Assembly (NCBI GenBank): GCA_963816435.1
Contig: CAWFKS010000001.1
Span: forward strand, 62,001 to 126,000
Source of the DNA: CAWFKS01 sp963816435
GTDB lineage: Bacteria; Pseudomonadota; Alphaproteobacteria; Rhizobiales; Rhizobiaceae
DNA length: 64,000 nt
Direction: 5' to 3'
Made by a program: the position numbers and the translations under genes. Shown in pieces: positions 51,062 through 59,532 of the stretch; within the stretch, counting starts at the first letter, position 1; every line of letters starts with the position of its first letter. The notes beneath the pieces were generated by a model. It ran no database searches. It worked only from the letters and a program-made list of their open reading frames with translations, and was not told the DNA's origin.

Positions 51062-53269
51062 TCAGATCGTGTCCCGGATGATCTTGATCGACAACAGGAT
51101 CCTGTAGGGCAGCGGGATGGTGACGTCGCTGGTCAACCGCACGGCGCTTGCGCGATAGGATTCGAATATCTGCTTCATGCGCTTGTAGAAGCCGCGGTCG
51201 AGCACGGCGATGCCGTTCTCGCTGTCGAAGATGAAGCTGCGGTGGTTGAGGTTGACCGATGACACCGTCACCAGCCGGCCGTCGATCATCATCAGCTTGG
51301 CATGCAGCAGCAGCTTCTTGTTGCGGTATTCGTAGAGCCTGATGCGGTCGGCGTATTTCTTGACGAACTCCTCGTTGAGTTCGGTGAGCACCTTGCCGCC
51401 CAGGTCGCCATTCAGGTTGATCCGGCCGATGATGGTGACGTCGACGCCGCGCTTCAGCGCGCGATCGAAGGCCTCGGCGATCAGCGGCGGGAAATTGAGG
51501 TAGGGATTGACGATCTCGATACTGGTCTGCGCCGCATCGATCAGGTCGGCGTAGTAGCGCTCCAGCGCCTTGCCGTCGGCATAGGGCGCGGAGATGAAAT
51601 GGCGCGCGGTGCCGTCGGCGAGACGCGACGGCGCTCCATCTTCCACCGGGACCGAGAAGGGCCGGATCATGCCGGTATCGGCATCGGCGTGCCAGAGGGT
51701 CGCGAAATGCTCGGCAAGGAGTCGGACCACCGCCGGATCGGTGAACTTCACCTCGAAGTCGTTGTAGTTGGCGAAGTAGTTCAGCTCGCCCTCGTCGGCG
51801 CCCTGATACTGATTGAGATCGGGGAATCTTGAGAGATCGACCTCGTCTGAAAACAGGAAGCCGTCGTGAATGTTGCGGCCGCCGAAGATGGCCCGGTTTT
51901 CGGCAGGATTCGGCGACAGCACCGCCAGCATCTTGGCGTGGTGCGTGCGATGGAAATGCGCGGCCTGGTCGGCGAGCTGGCCACCCGATGGCGCTTCCCA
52001 CGAGAATTCCTGGAGCTGGACGTTGGGGTATTCGGCGGCCAGGCCTTCGAGCATCCTGGCGTCCTTGTCGCGCAGCAGGATGCGCGTCACGGTGATGCGG
52101 ATCTTGACGCCACGGCTGGCATGGTAGCGCAGCAGGCGCTCGATGACGCGGCCCGAGAAGTCGGCCTTGAAGTCGAGATAGGAGATCACGATCAGCGAGG
52201 GGTGCGGAGCGTGGCTGAAGTCGAGCGGCAGCTCCGGATTGACTTCGTCGTAGAAGCGGGCCGGCAGCCTGGTGCCGAGCAGCGCCTCCACCTTGGCGTC
52301 GAAACCGGCGCGCTGGTCGTCGAGCAGCACGGGATGGCCGACCGGGAACGGACAGGTCTGCGACAGCCAGCGGCTCGTCGCGAAGGCGCGTTCCAATCGC
52401 GACAGGCCGGTCAGGCGAGGCTGGGCGCAGACCTGGTAGCGGCTGTCGAGTTCGGCCAGTCGTGGGTGTGCGGTTTCCTCGCGCAGCACGGTCAGCGGAT
52501 AGGGTGCGCCGCCTGACGGCGAGACACGAAATTCGCATCGCGTCAGATCCTGCGCCGGGCGCAGCGTGATGTCGCCGCCGTTCACCCTTGTCTCGAACCT
52601 GGCCCCCGCGAGGTGCTCCGTTTTCGCCAGGCCAGCCTCGACGACCATCGCGCCGTCGCAGGAACCGGTGAGCACGGCGGATTTCGTGCCGAAGAGGTGC
52701 GGCACGATTTCGGTGTTGAGCGCCTGCAGGCCGGAGAACTCGAACGTCCTGGCGTGGCCGTCATTGTCCGGTGCGCCGAGATAGAGATCGGAACGGGCGG
52801 TCCGCCACCGCCGTGTGAACGTTCGGGCGCCGCCGGCGTGTCCGCCATCGACGGGCACGGCAGCGAATCTGTCGTCGCGCGTCTCGGCGGCGAGCCGGTC
52901 GAGGGTGCGGTATTCGTCGCGGAAATTGCTCCCCGCTACCTGCGAAAGATCGCGGGAATCGTAGCCGTAGCCGGTCTGCATGCGGATGCGGGTGACGCGG
53001 TCGGCCGCAAGCAGCGCCCTGAACCGCCGGTCGTACGCAGCCGCCACCGGGTCGTTGGGCTTGCCTTCCGTGCCGGCCGCAGGTGCAGCTGGAGATACCG
53101 GCTTCGGCGTGACGCAGCTCCAGGAAACGGAGGCACCGCATTGATCGCCGGTGATGAGGCGGAAGTCCGCACAGCCGGATAGCGCGAGGATGGCAAGCAA
53201 GGCCGCTGCAAGAGCGGCTCGGGATGGGAACCGGCAATGGCGATGGTCACTTTGCCACCTCTCGCCCAC
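51062..53269 (-). CDS. phospholipase D family lipoprotein (cardiolipin synthase-like)
   Basis: A 735-residue exported protein. The N-terminus has a hydrophobic stretch and a lipobox LSGC (Cys33), so it is lipid-anchored. Two HKD motifs follow: HHAKMLAVLSPNP with GGRN near residue 440, and LHAKLMMIDGR with SSVNLNHRS near 655. In the first the aspartate of H-x-K-x4-D is replaced (Asn), while the second is canonical. Members join or hydrolyse phospholipids. About 250 residues ahead of the PLD domain have no recognised motif. Its periplasmic lipid anchor is unlike the membrane-helix type of cardiolipin synthase. Confidence 0.88.
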   Translation of the reverse strand: MGERWQSDHRHCRFPSRAALAAALLAILALSGCADFRLITGDQCGASVSWSCVTPKPVSPAAPAAGTEGKPNDPVAAAYDRRFRALLAADRVTRIRMQTGYGYDSRDLSQVAGSNFRDEYRTLDRLAAETRDDRFAAVPVDGGHAGGARTFTRRWRTARSDLYLGAPDNDGHARTFEFSGLQALNTEIVPHLFGTKSAVLTGSCDGAMVVEAGLAKTEHLAGARFETRVNGGDITLRPAQDLTRCEFRVSPSGGAPYPLTVLREETAHPRLAELDSRYQVCAQPRLTGLSRLERAFATSRWLSQTCPFPVGHPVLLDDQRAGFDAKVEALLGTRLPARFYDEVNPELPLDFSHAPHPSLIVISYLDFKADFSGRVIERLLRYHASRGVKIRITVTRILLRDKDARMLEGLAAEYPNVQLQEFSWEAPSGGQLADQAAHFHRTHHAKMLAVLSPNPAENRAIFGGRNIHDGFLFSDEVDLSRFPDLNQYQGADEGELNYFANYNDFEVKFTDPAVVRLLAEHFATLWHADADTGMIRPFSVPVEDGAPSRLADGTARHFISAPYADGKALERYYADLIDAAQTSIEIVNPYLNFPPLIAEAFDRALKRGVDVTIIGRINLNGDLGGKVLTELNEEFVKKYADRIRLYEYRNKKLLLHAKLMMIDGRLVTVSSVNLNHRSFIFDSENGIAVLDRGFYKRMKQIFESYRASAVRLTSDVTIPLPYRILLSIKIIRDTI

Positions 53270-53418
53270 TGCGCACTCTCCCCCACCACTCCGTCACGCG
53301 CCGCCGCCAGCCCCACCGGAAGCGCCGCAAGCAGGAATACTGCAGGATCGGGCGAAAGCAAGACATAGCGGAACGCTGATATGTCGCACCACGCGAGGCA
53401 AGCCGGCAAAGAAATCGC

Positions 53419-54300
53419 TCACGCGAAAAGCCGCCGCTCGGCCTCGACGGCTTCGGCGATGAAGCTCGAGACGGCCTGGACGCGGCGCACCGGCCGCATC
53501 GATTCGTGGTAGACCAACCAGTAGGCGCGGCGGATCGTGCTGATCGCCTCCACCGGCACGAGGTCCGGATGGGCGCGCGCGATGAAGGCATGGAGAATGC
53601 CGATGCCGGCTCCGGCTCGCACGGCTTCGACCTGGCCGAGCGCGGAGGAAACGGAGAAGCGGGCTTCGCAGCCCGGCCAGAAATCCGCCGCGTAGTCGAG
53701 CGCGGGGTCCATCACGAGATCGGTCACATAGCCGACGAGACGATGGCTCGCGAGCTCGGTCCGCGTCGCCGGCAGGCCGTTCCGCTCGGCATAGGCTCTC
53801 GAGGCGTAGAGGCCGAGCGAATAGTCGACCAGTTTGGCCGCCACCAGCCGGCCTTCCGACGGACGCTCGACCGTGATGGCGATGTCCGCCTCGCGCCGCG
53901 ACAGCGAGAACGAGCGCGGCACCGGAACGAGCTGGATCGACAGCTTCGGGTGAAGTTCGGTGAGTTGGCCGAGGCGTGGCGCCAGGAAGGCGACGCCGAA
54001 ACCGTCCGGCGCGCCGATCCTGACTGTGCCCGAAATCTCGTCTTCCTCGCCGGCAAGCTCGGCGCGCGCGGATATGGTCTCGGCTTCCATCCGCTCGGCG
54101 AAGACGAGAAAGCGTTCGCCCGCCGGGGTGATCTCGGAACCGGTGGTGGTTCGGCGGAAGAGCTTGGTGCTGAGCGCCTCCTCGAGCGCAACGACGCGGC
54201 GCGAAACGGTGGCGTGATTGAGCCCGAGACGCCGAGCGGCACCGAGTATCTGGCCGGTGCGTGCTACCGCAAGGAATATGCGCACATCGTCCCAGTTCAT
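53419..54300 (-). CDS. LysR-family regulator
   Basis: A 293-residue regulator. Winged helix at residues 1-62 (MNWDDVRIFLAVARTGQILG, LNHATVSRRVVALEEALS) followed by an effector-binding domain. It is divergent from mmsA (153 bases between starts) and is probably its activator, by the usual LysR rule. The start was chosen at ATG 54300, after AGAGGGGCAG; longer frames are shadows. Confidence 0.93.
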   Translation of the reverse strand: MNWDDVRIFLAVARTGQILGAARRLGLNHATVSRRVVALEEALSTKLFRRTTTGSEITPAGERFLVFAERMEAETISARAELAGEEDEISGTVRIGAPDGFGVAFLAPRLGQLTELHPKLSIQLVPVPRSFSLSRREADIAITVERPSEGRLVAAKLVDYSLGLYASRAYAERNGLPATRTELASHRLVGYVTDLVMDPALDYAADFWPGCEARFSVSSALGQVEAVRAGAGIGILHAFIARAHPDLVPVEAISTIRRAYWLVYHESMRPVRRVQAVSSFIAEAVEAERRLFA

Positions 54301-54453
54301 GCCGGCTGCCCCTCTTGTCATGCGAAATATCATGTGCCGGGCCGCCGGACTATGGATTTTTGCACATCGGTTGCGAAGGCCGTCGCGTTGCATTCGCTCC
54401 GGCAACGCGGGACAATGGGCAAAATCCAACAAGACCATTCAAGGAGCGAGACG

Positions 54454-55953
54454 ATGAAGGAGATCGGGCATTTCATCGGCGGCAAGCGCGTCGCCGGCAC
54501 GAGCGGACGCACCGCCGACGTCTACAATCCGGCGACCGGCGAGGTGCAGGCCAAGGTGGCGCTCGCCAGCGCGGACGAACTGCATGCCGCGGTTCGTGCG
54601 GCGGCGGAGGCGCAGCCGGCCTGGGGCGCCACGAACCCACAGCGGCGCGGCCGCGTGATGATGGAATTCGTGCGGCTCTTGAACCGCGACATGGACAAGC
54701 TCGCCGAGGCGCTGTCGGCCGAGCACGGCAAGACCTTTCCGGATGCCAAGGGCGACGTGCAGCGCGGCCTCGAGGTCATCGAGTTCTGCATCGGCGCGCC
54801 GCATCTCCTGAAGGGCGAGTTCTCCGACAGTGCCGGACCGGGCATCGACATGTATTCGATGCGCCAGCCGCTGGGCGTGGTCGCGGGCATCACCCCGTTC
54901 AACTTCCCGGCGATGATCCCGATGTGGAAGATGGGGCCGGCTCTTGCGGCCGGCAACGCCTTCATCCTGAAGCCTTCGGAGCGCGATCCTTCCGTGCCGC
55001 TGATGCTCGCCGAACTTCTGAGCGAGGCCGGCCTGCCGGACGGCATCCTGCAGGTCGTCAACGGCGACAAGGAAGCCGTCGACGCGATCCTCGACGATCC
55101 GGTGATCCAGGCGATCGGCTTCGTCGGCTCGACGCCGATCGCCGAATACATCTACTCGCGCGGCTGCGCGACCGGAAAGCGCGTGCAGTGCTTCGGCGGC
55201 GCCAAGAACCACATGATCGTGATGCCCGACGCCGACATGGACCAGGCCGCCGACGCGCTGGTCGGCGCCGGCTACGGCGCGGCCGGCGAGCGCTGCATGG
55301 CGATTTCGGTGGCCGTACCGGTGGGCGACAAGACGGCGGACGCGCTGATCGAGCGGCTGGTGCCGCGCATCGAGAAGCTGAAGGTCGGCCCCTACACGGC
55401 GGGCAACGACGTCGACTACGGGCCTCTCGTCACCGGTCAGGCAAAGGAGCGCGTGCTCGGCCTTATCAACTCGGGCGTCGAGCAGGGCGCCGACCTCGTC
55501 GTCGACGGCCGCAATTTCAAGCTGCAGGGCTACGAGGACGGCTTCTTCGTCGGGCCGCATCTGTTCGACCGCGTCACCACCGACATGGACATCTACAAGC
55601 AGGAGATCTTCGGGCCGGTGCTGTCGACCGTGCGCGCCGACAGCTACGAGGAAGCCCTCGGCATCGCCATGGACAACGAATACGGCAACGGCACCGCGAT
55701 CTTCACCCGCGACGGCGATACCGCGCGCGACTTCACCCATCGCGTCAATGTCGGCATGATCGGCGTCAACGTGCCGATCCCGGTGCCGCTGGCCTATCAC
55801 ACGTTCGGGGGGTGGAAGAAGTCGGCCTTCGGCGACCTCAACCAGCACGGGCCGGACGCCTTCCGCTTCTACACCCGCACCAAGACGGTGACGGCGCGCT
55901 GGCCCTCCGGCGTCAAGGAAGGCGGGGAGTTCCACTTCAAGGCGATGGACTGA
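54454..55953 (+). CDS. mmsA: methylmalonate-semialdehyde dehydrogenase (CoA-acylating)
   Basis: A 499-residue aldehyde dehydrogenase that converts methylmalonate or malonate semialdehyde to propionyl- or acetyl-CoA in valine and myo-inositol breakdown. The catalytic Cys281 lies in GERCMAIS; GITPFNFPAMIPMWKMGPA and GSTPIAEYIYSR (cofactor region) are typical of the CoA-acylating branch. AAGGAG precedes the ATG by nine bases. Divergent LysR gene upstream; perfect terminator at 55984-56015 downstream, so probably a single-gene transcript. Confidence 0.95.
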   Translation: MKEIGHFIGGKRVAGTSGRTADVYNPATGEVQAKVALASADELHAAVRAAAEAQPAWGATNPQRRGRVMMEFVRLLNRDMDKLAEALSAEHGKTFPDAKGDVQRGLEVIEFCIGAPHLLKGEFSDSAGPGIDMYSMRQPLGVVAGITPFNFPAMIPMWKMGPALAAGNAFILKPSERDPSVPLMLAELLSEAGLPDGILQVVNGDKEAVDAILDDPVIQAIGFVGSTPIAEYIYSRGCATGKRVQCFGGAKNHMIVMPDADMDQAADALVGAGYGAAGERCMAISVAVPVGDKTADALIERLVPRIEKLKVGPYTAGNDVDYGPLVTGQAKERVLGLINSGVEQGADLVVDGRNFKLQGYEDGFFVGPHLFDRVTTDMDIYKQEIFGPVLSTVRADSYEEALGIAMDNEYGNGTAIFTRDGDTARDFTHRVNVGMIGVNVPIPVPLAYHTFGGWKKSAFGDLNQHGPDAFRFYTRTKTVTARWPSGVKEGGEFHFKAMD

Positions 55954-55983
55954 CGCCCCTTAGGTACAGCGTCCCAGCTCGTT

Positions 55984-56015
55984 GGCCGCGCCGGTCCTGT
56001 CGGCGCGGCCTTTTT
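55984..56015 (+). terminator. intrinsic terminator after mmsA
   Basis: A perfect 10-base stem GGCCGCGCCG (55984-55993) / CGGCGCGGCC (56001-56010), 7-base loop, followed by TTTTT at 56011-56015; 30 bases after the mmsA stop. Confidence 0.9.
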
Positions 56016-56219
56016 GTCGATTGCTACGGCTGTCAGCGCCTGCGTTTTCACGTTATATATCCAGCCGAAACAATTTCGTGATGGAACGGCGACGCGCCCT
56101 GGCGCCTTGTTTCGGCAATGGTCCGCCAGTGGCGGATTTCCAACCCGACGCAGCCGAACGAGGATGCGGAGGCGGCGACTTCGCCGCCCTGTGGACCGCG
56201 CTCGGCCATGGAGCAGGTC

Positions 56220-56546
56220 ATGACACGGATCGCTTTTGCTTCAGCCACGATCGCCGCCGCCCTGCTGGCCGGCACTACCGTCGCATCTACCCAAGAGGTC
56301 AGCCAGACCGTCGCGCAGCCCGCGATGTGCGGCAAGCGCACCGACATCGTCAAGGAACTCGCCAGGCAGTATCGCGAAGCGCCGACGGCGCTCGGACAGC
56401 TCGGCCCGCAGACGGTGCTGGAGATCTTCGTGTCGGACACGGGCACCTTCACAATCCTCGCCACCAAGACCGACGGATCGAGCTGCATCGTCTCGGCCGG
56501 CGAAGGCTGGCAGAGCAAGGTGCTGGTAGCAGGCCGCGACGCCTGA
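56220..56546 (+). CDS. small secreted protein of unknown function
   Basis: A 108-residue protein with a Sec signal peptide (MTRIAFASATIAAALLAG, cleavage near VAS) and an 85-residue mature part with two cysteines (MCGKRTD, SSCIVSAG) that could pair. The body (KELARQYREAPTALGQLG, VLEIFVSDTGTFTILATKTDG) resembles short conserved alphaproteobacterial secreted proteins without known role. Start at ATG 56220 after GGAG; a second ATG four codons earlier is possible. Confidence 0.82.
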   Translation: MTRIAFASATIAAALLAGTTVASTQEVSQTVAQPAMCGKRTDIVKELARQYREAPTALGQLGPQTVLEIFVSDTGTFTILATKTDGSSCIVSAGEGWQSKVLVAGRDA

Positions 56547-56556
56547 GCAACCTCGG

Positions 56557-57219
56557 TCAAACGGCTGCGGCGCTCCGCGCCTGTTCGCGCAGTAGCGCCA
56601 TGAGGGCCGCGGTTTCTGCCTCGGCCCGATCCGCGTCCCCGAAGACGATGTGGCGGATCACGGCAAGATGCTGTCGGGCGGAATCGCCTGGGCCATCCGC
56701 ACGGCAATAGCGAAACCAGAAGCGACGGCTGTGGGTCTGGAGCGGCGCGGCAAGGCGTGAGGCAAAGGAATTGTCGGCGGCTGCGGAGATCGCCTCGTCG
56801 ACTGCCTTGTCGGCCTTCAGGAACATGTCGACATCGCCGATCGCCGCGGCCTCCTGCATGGCGGCTGCCGCGTCGCCCAGCATCATCCGGGTTCCATCGT
56901 CCAGATAGGTCGCGGCGCGCCGTGTAAGCACGCGTTCCACACCTTCGCGCACCTCGAGCACGCGCAGCCAATCACGAGGATCGAGGGGGGCGATCGCCAG
57001 CCCGGCGCGCGGCCGAACCTCCACCAGTCCTTCCCATTGCAGTCGCTGTACGGCCTCCCGCACAGGGGTGCGGCCGAGCCCGACGAGTTCGATCAACCGG
57101 CCTTCCGTGGCAACGCTGCCGGGAGCCAGTTCGAGCGTGACGATCAGGCGCTCCAAGGCGTGATAGGCGCGCCGGGCAGCTGGCTCGCTGTTGTCGGAGG
57201 GAGAGGCAAATTCCTGCAT
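56557..57219 (-). CDS. hypR: GntR/FCD-family regulator of hydroxyproline catabolism
   Basis: A 220-residue regulator with a winged helix (residues 15-75, RLIELVGLGRTPVREAVQRL) and an FCD ligand domain (about 85-215). In FCD the usual D-x-x-F-H pattern reads DKAVDEAIS, so one metal-ligand histidine is lost; others (QTHSRR, QHLAVIRH) remain. It is divergent from the hydroxyproline operon and both starts are separated by 79 bases containing two 16-base palindromes. By gene order and analogy with the rhizobial HypR repressor it should respond to hydroxyproline or a breakdown product. The symbol is by analogy. Confidence 0.88.
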   Translation of the reverse strand: MQEFASPSDNSEPAARRAYHALERLIVTLELAPGSVATEGRLIELVGLGRTPVREAVQRLQWEGLVEVRPRAGLAIAPLDPRDWLRVLEVREGVERVLTRRAATYLDDGTRMMLGDAAAAMQEAAAIGDVDMFLKADKAVDEAISAAADNSFASRLAAPLQTHSRRFWFRYCRADGPGDSARQHLAVIRHIVFGDADRAEAETAALMALLREQARSAAAV

Positions 57220-57224
57220 CGCAG

Positions 57225-57240
57225 ATCTGATATATCAGAT
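57225..57240. promoter_or_regulatory. GntR operator 1
   Basis: ATCTGATATATCAGAT is a perfect 16-base palindrome, beginning five bases upstream of the GntR regulator gene's start. The TGATATATCA core is typical of FCD-type GntR sites (T-G-x-x-A/T-x-x-C-A). Probable repression site for the regulator's own gene. Confidence 0.75.
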
Positions 57241-57268
57241 TGACGGCGAGAGATGCAATCTGCTAGTC

Positions 57269-57284
57269 ATGTGATATATCAGAT
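57269..57284. promoter_or_regulatory. GntR operator 2
   Basis: ATGTGATATATCAGAT, identical to operator 1 at 15 of 16 positions. Its centre is 44 bases from the first and 14 bases separate it from the deaminase start, so binding here would block initiation of the catabolic operon. The 44-base spacing is about four helical turns, allowing the two dimers to sit on the same face. Confidence 0.75.
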
Positions 57285-57298
57285 TTGGGAGAGATGCG

Positions 57299-58192
57299 AT
57301 GTGGAACGGCGTGTTGCCGGCGGTGACCACAAAGTTCACCGATCAGGACGAACTCGATCATGCCGAGATGGAGCGCTGTTTCGCACTGCTGATGGACGCC
57401 GGCTGCGACGGGCTGATCGTGGCAGGGTCTCTGGGCGAGGGGCCGATGCTGTCGGTCGATGAAAAGCTCGCCGTGCTCAAGACCGCGCAGCGCGTCGCCG
57501 AAGGCAAGCCGGTGCTGCTGACGGTCAACGAAGCGGCAACGCGCGACGGCGCGGCACTTGCCCGCAAGGCCGCCGCAGCCGGCGCCGACGGCCTGATGAT
57601 CGTGCCGAGCCCGATCTATCACACCAATCCGGCCGAAACGGTCGCGACGCTCAAGGCCGTTGCATCGGCGGGCGGATTGCCCGTCATGATCTATTCCAAC
57701 CGCGTCGCCTATCGGGTGGACGTCACGGTCGACGTGATGGAGGAACTCGCTGGGGATCCGCTGTTCGTGGCGGTGAAGGAATCCTGCGACGACATCCGCC
57801 GCACCACCGACATCATCAACGCCTTCGGCGACCGGTTCGACGTTCTGACAGGCGTCGACAACCTCGCCTTCGAGGCGTTGTCGGTCGGCGCCGTCGGTTG
57901 GGTGGCAGGCCTGGTCACGGCGTTCCCGAAGGAGACGGTCGCGATCTGGAAGCTGATGCAGGCAGGCAGGCGCGAGGAGGCGCTGGCGATCTACCGTTGG
58001 TTCCGGCCGCTGCTCGACCTCGACGTCTCGACCTATCTCGTCCAGAACATCAAGCTTGCCGAAGTTCACGCCATCGGCTCAAACGAGCGGGTCCGGATGC
58101 CGCGACAGCCGCTGGCCGGCGAGCGTCGCGCGGCGGTGGAGAAGGTGATAAGGGACGCGCTCGAGAGCCGGCCGGATCTGCCGGTGCTCTAG
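57299..58192 (+). CDS. hypD: DapA-family 1-pyrroline-4-hydroxy-2-carboxylate deaminase
   Basis: A 297-residue class I aldolase fold enzyme (dihydrodipicolinate synthase superfamily). The Schiff-base lysine is Lys160 (AVKESC), the phosphate-like loop AGSLGEGPML is near 42, and Tyr132 lies in MIYSNR. In a cluster with a 4-hydroxyproline epimerase and a D-hydroxyproline dehydrogenase, the natural assignment is the deaminase that turns 1-pyrroline-4-hydroxy-2-carboxylate to 2,5-dioxopentanoate. Other DapA-like enzymes cannot be excluded on motif alone. It begins 14 bases after an operator. Confidence 0.9.
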   Translation: MWNGVLPAVTTKFTDQDELDHAEMERCFALLMDAGCDGLIVAGSLGEGPMLSVDEKLAVLKTAQRVAEGKPVLLTVNEAATRDGAALARKAAAAGADGLMIVPSPIYHTNPAETVATLKAVASAGGLPVMIYSNRVAYRVDVTVDVMEELAGDPLFVAVKESCDDIRRTTDIINAFGDRFDVLTGVDNLAFEALSVGAVGWVAGLVTAFPKETVAIWKLMQAGRREEALAIYRWFRPLLDLDVSTYLVQNIKLAEVHAIGSNERVRMPRQPLAGERRAAVEKVIRDALESRPDLPVL

Positions 58193-58272
58193 GCACCGGC
58201 TCTTTCGGGCGCGAAACAGCGGGTGTCGTCAGCCGAGGCGGTGCGGAAGTGGCAGGCGGTCGCATCAGAGCA

Positions 58273-59527
58273 GTGACGGGCGAGACGGTGAGGGCCGACG
58301 TGGTGATCGTCGGCGCCGGCATCGTCGGCGTGTGCGCGGCCGCGAACCTGGCCGAAGCGGGATTGCGGGTTGCCGTGGTCGACCGGACCGGCGTCTGCGA
58401 AGAGACCAGTTCGGGCAATGCCGCAGGGCTCGCCTTTCCCGAAGTGCTGCCGATGGCGCACAAGGGCATGATTGCCCGCGTTCCCCGCTGGCTTGCCGAT
58501 CCGCTGGGCCCCCTGGCCATTCCGCCCGCCTATTTTCCGCAGATACTGCCGTGGCTTTACCGCTTCTGGCGCGCCGGCAGCCCGAAGCGGTACGAAGCCG
58601 CACTTGGCGCCCAGGCGGCGCTGATGCGGCTTGCCGAGGCGGAATGGGCCGGCCTGACCGCGCGTTCCGGCACGGCCGCAATGGTACACGATTACGGTGC
58701 GCTCGAGCTCTACGAGAGCGAGGCCGAGTTCGAGGCGGCGTTGCCCGGCTGGTCGGCGCGCGACCGGTTCGGGATCGAATACCGCCATCTGGCGCAGCAC
58801 GAGATCGCGCAGTACCAGCCCGGTCTGTCCAAGCGCTTCGTGCGCGCGACCTTCATGCCGACCTGGAAGACGGTTTCCGATCCCAAGACTCATGGGCAAG
58901 GCGATCTGGAAGCATGCGGCTGCCAACGGCGCGGAACTGGTGGAGGGAGACGTTGTCGCGGTTACTTCCGAACCAGATCACGTCGCCGTGCTCCTGGAGG
59001 AGGGCGGTCGGCTCGAAGGCAGGCATGTCGTCGTGGCGGCAGGCGCGTGGTCGCATCTGGTGGTGCGCGAGCTCGGCGACCGCATCCCGCTCGAAACCGA
59101 GCGCGGCTACAACACCACACTGCCGAAGTCGGCCTTCGATCTCCGGATGCAGCTTGCCTTTTCCGGCCACGGGTTCGTGGTGACGCCGCTCGCCGATGCC
59201 GTGCGGGTGGGCGGGGCCGTCGAGCTCGGCGGGCTGCGCCGCCAGCCGAACTACCGGCGCGCCGAGGCTATGCTCAAGAAAGCCGCCGACTTCATGCCCG
59301 GGCTGAAGACGGAAGGCGGCAGGCAATGGATGGGCTACCGCCCGTCATTGCCCGATTCCCTGCCGGTGATCGGGAGGTCCCGCAGCGACCCGCGGGTTGT
59401 CTATGCCTTCGGTCACGGTCATCTGGGGCTCACCCAGTCGGCGGCAACGGGCCGGCTTGTCCGCGAACTGGTTGCAGGCGAAGCTCCGTCGATCGACCTC
59501 ACGCCGTTCAGCCCGCAGCGGTTCTGA
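58273..59527 (+). pseudogene. hypO: D-hydroxyproline dehydrogenase (FAD), with a +1 frameshift
   Basis: The first part reads VVIVGAGIVGVCAAANLAEAG (FAD loop) and ETSSGNAAGLAF, then RFWRAGSPKRYEA, as in DadA-type amine dehydrogenases. After WKTVSDP near 58886 the frame slips one base and resumes as RLMGKAIWKHAAANGAELVEG, then ERGYNTTLPK, FVVTPLADAVRVGGAVELGG, SLPVIGRS and GHGHLGLTQSA. Deleting one base gives 417 residues, the family length. It oxidises cis-4-hydroxy-D-proline, passing electrons to the respiratory chain. Two GTG codons (58273, 58288) can serve as start; ATG is lacking. It is the second gene of the operon. Confidence 0.85.
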
Positions 59528-59532
59528 TACCG

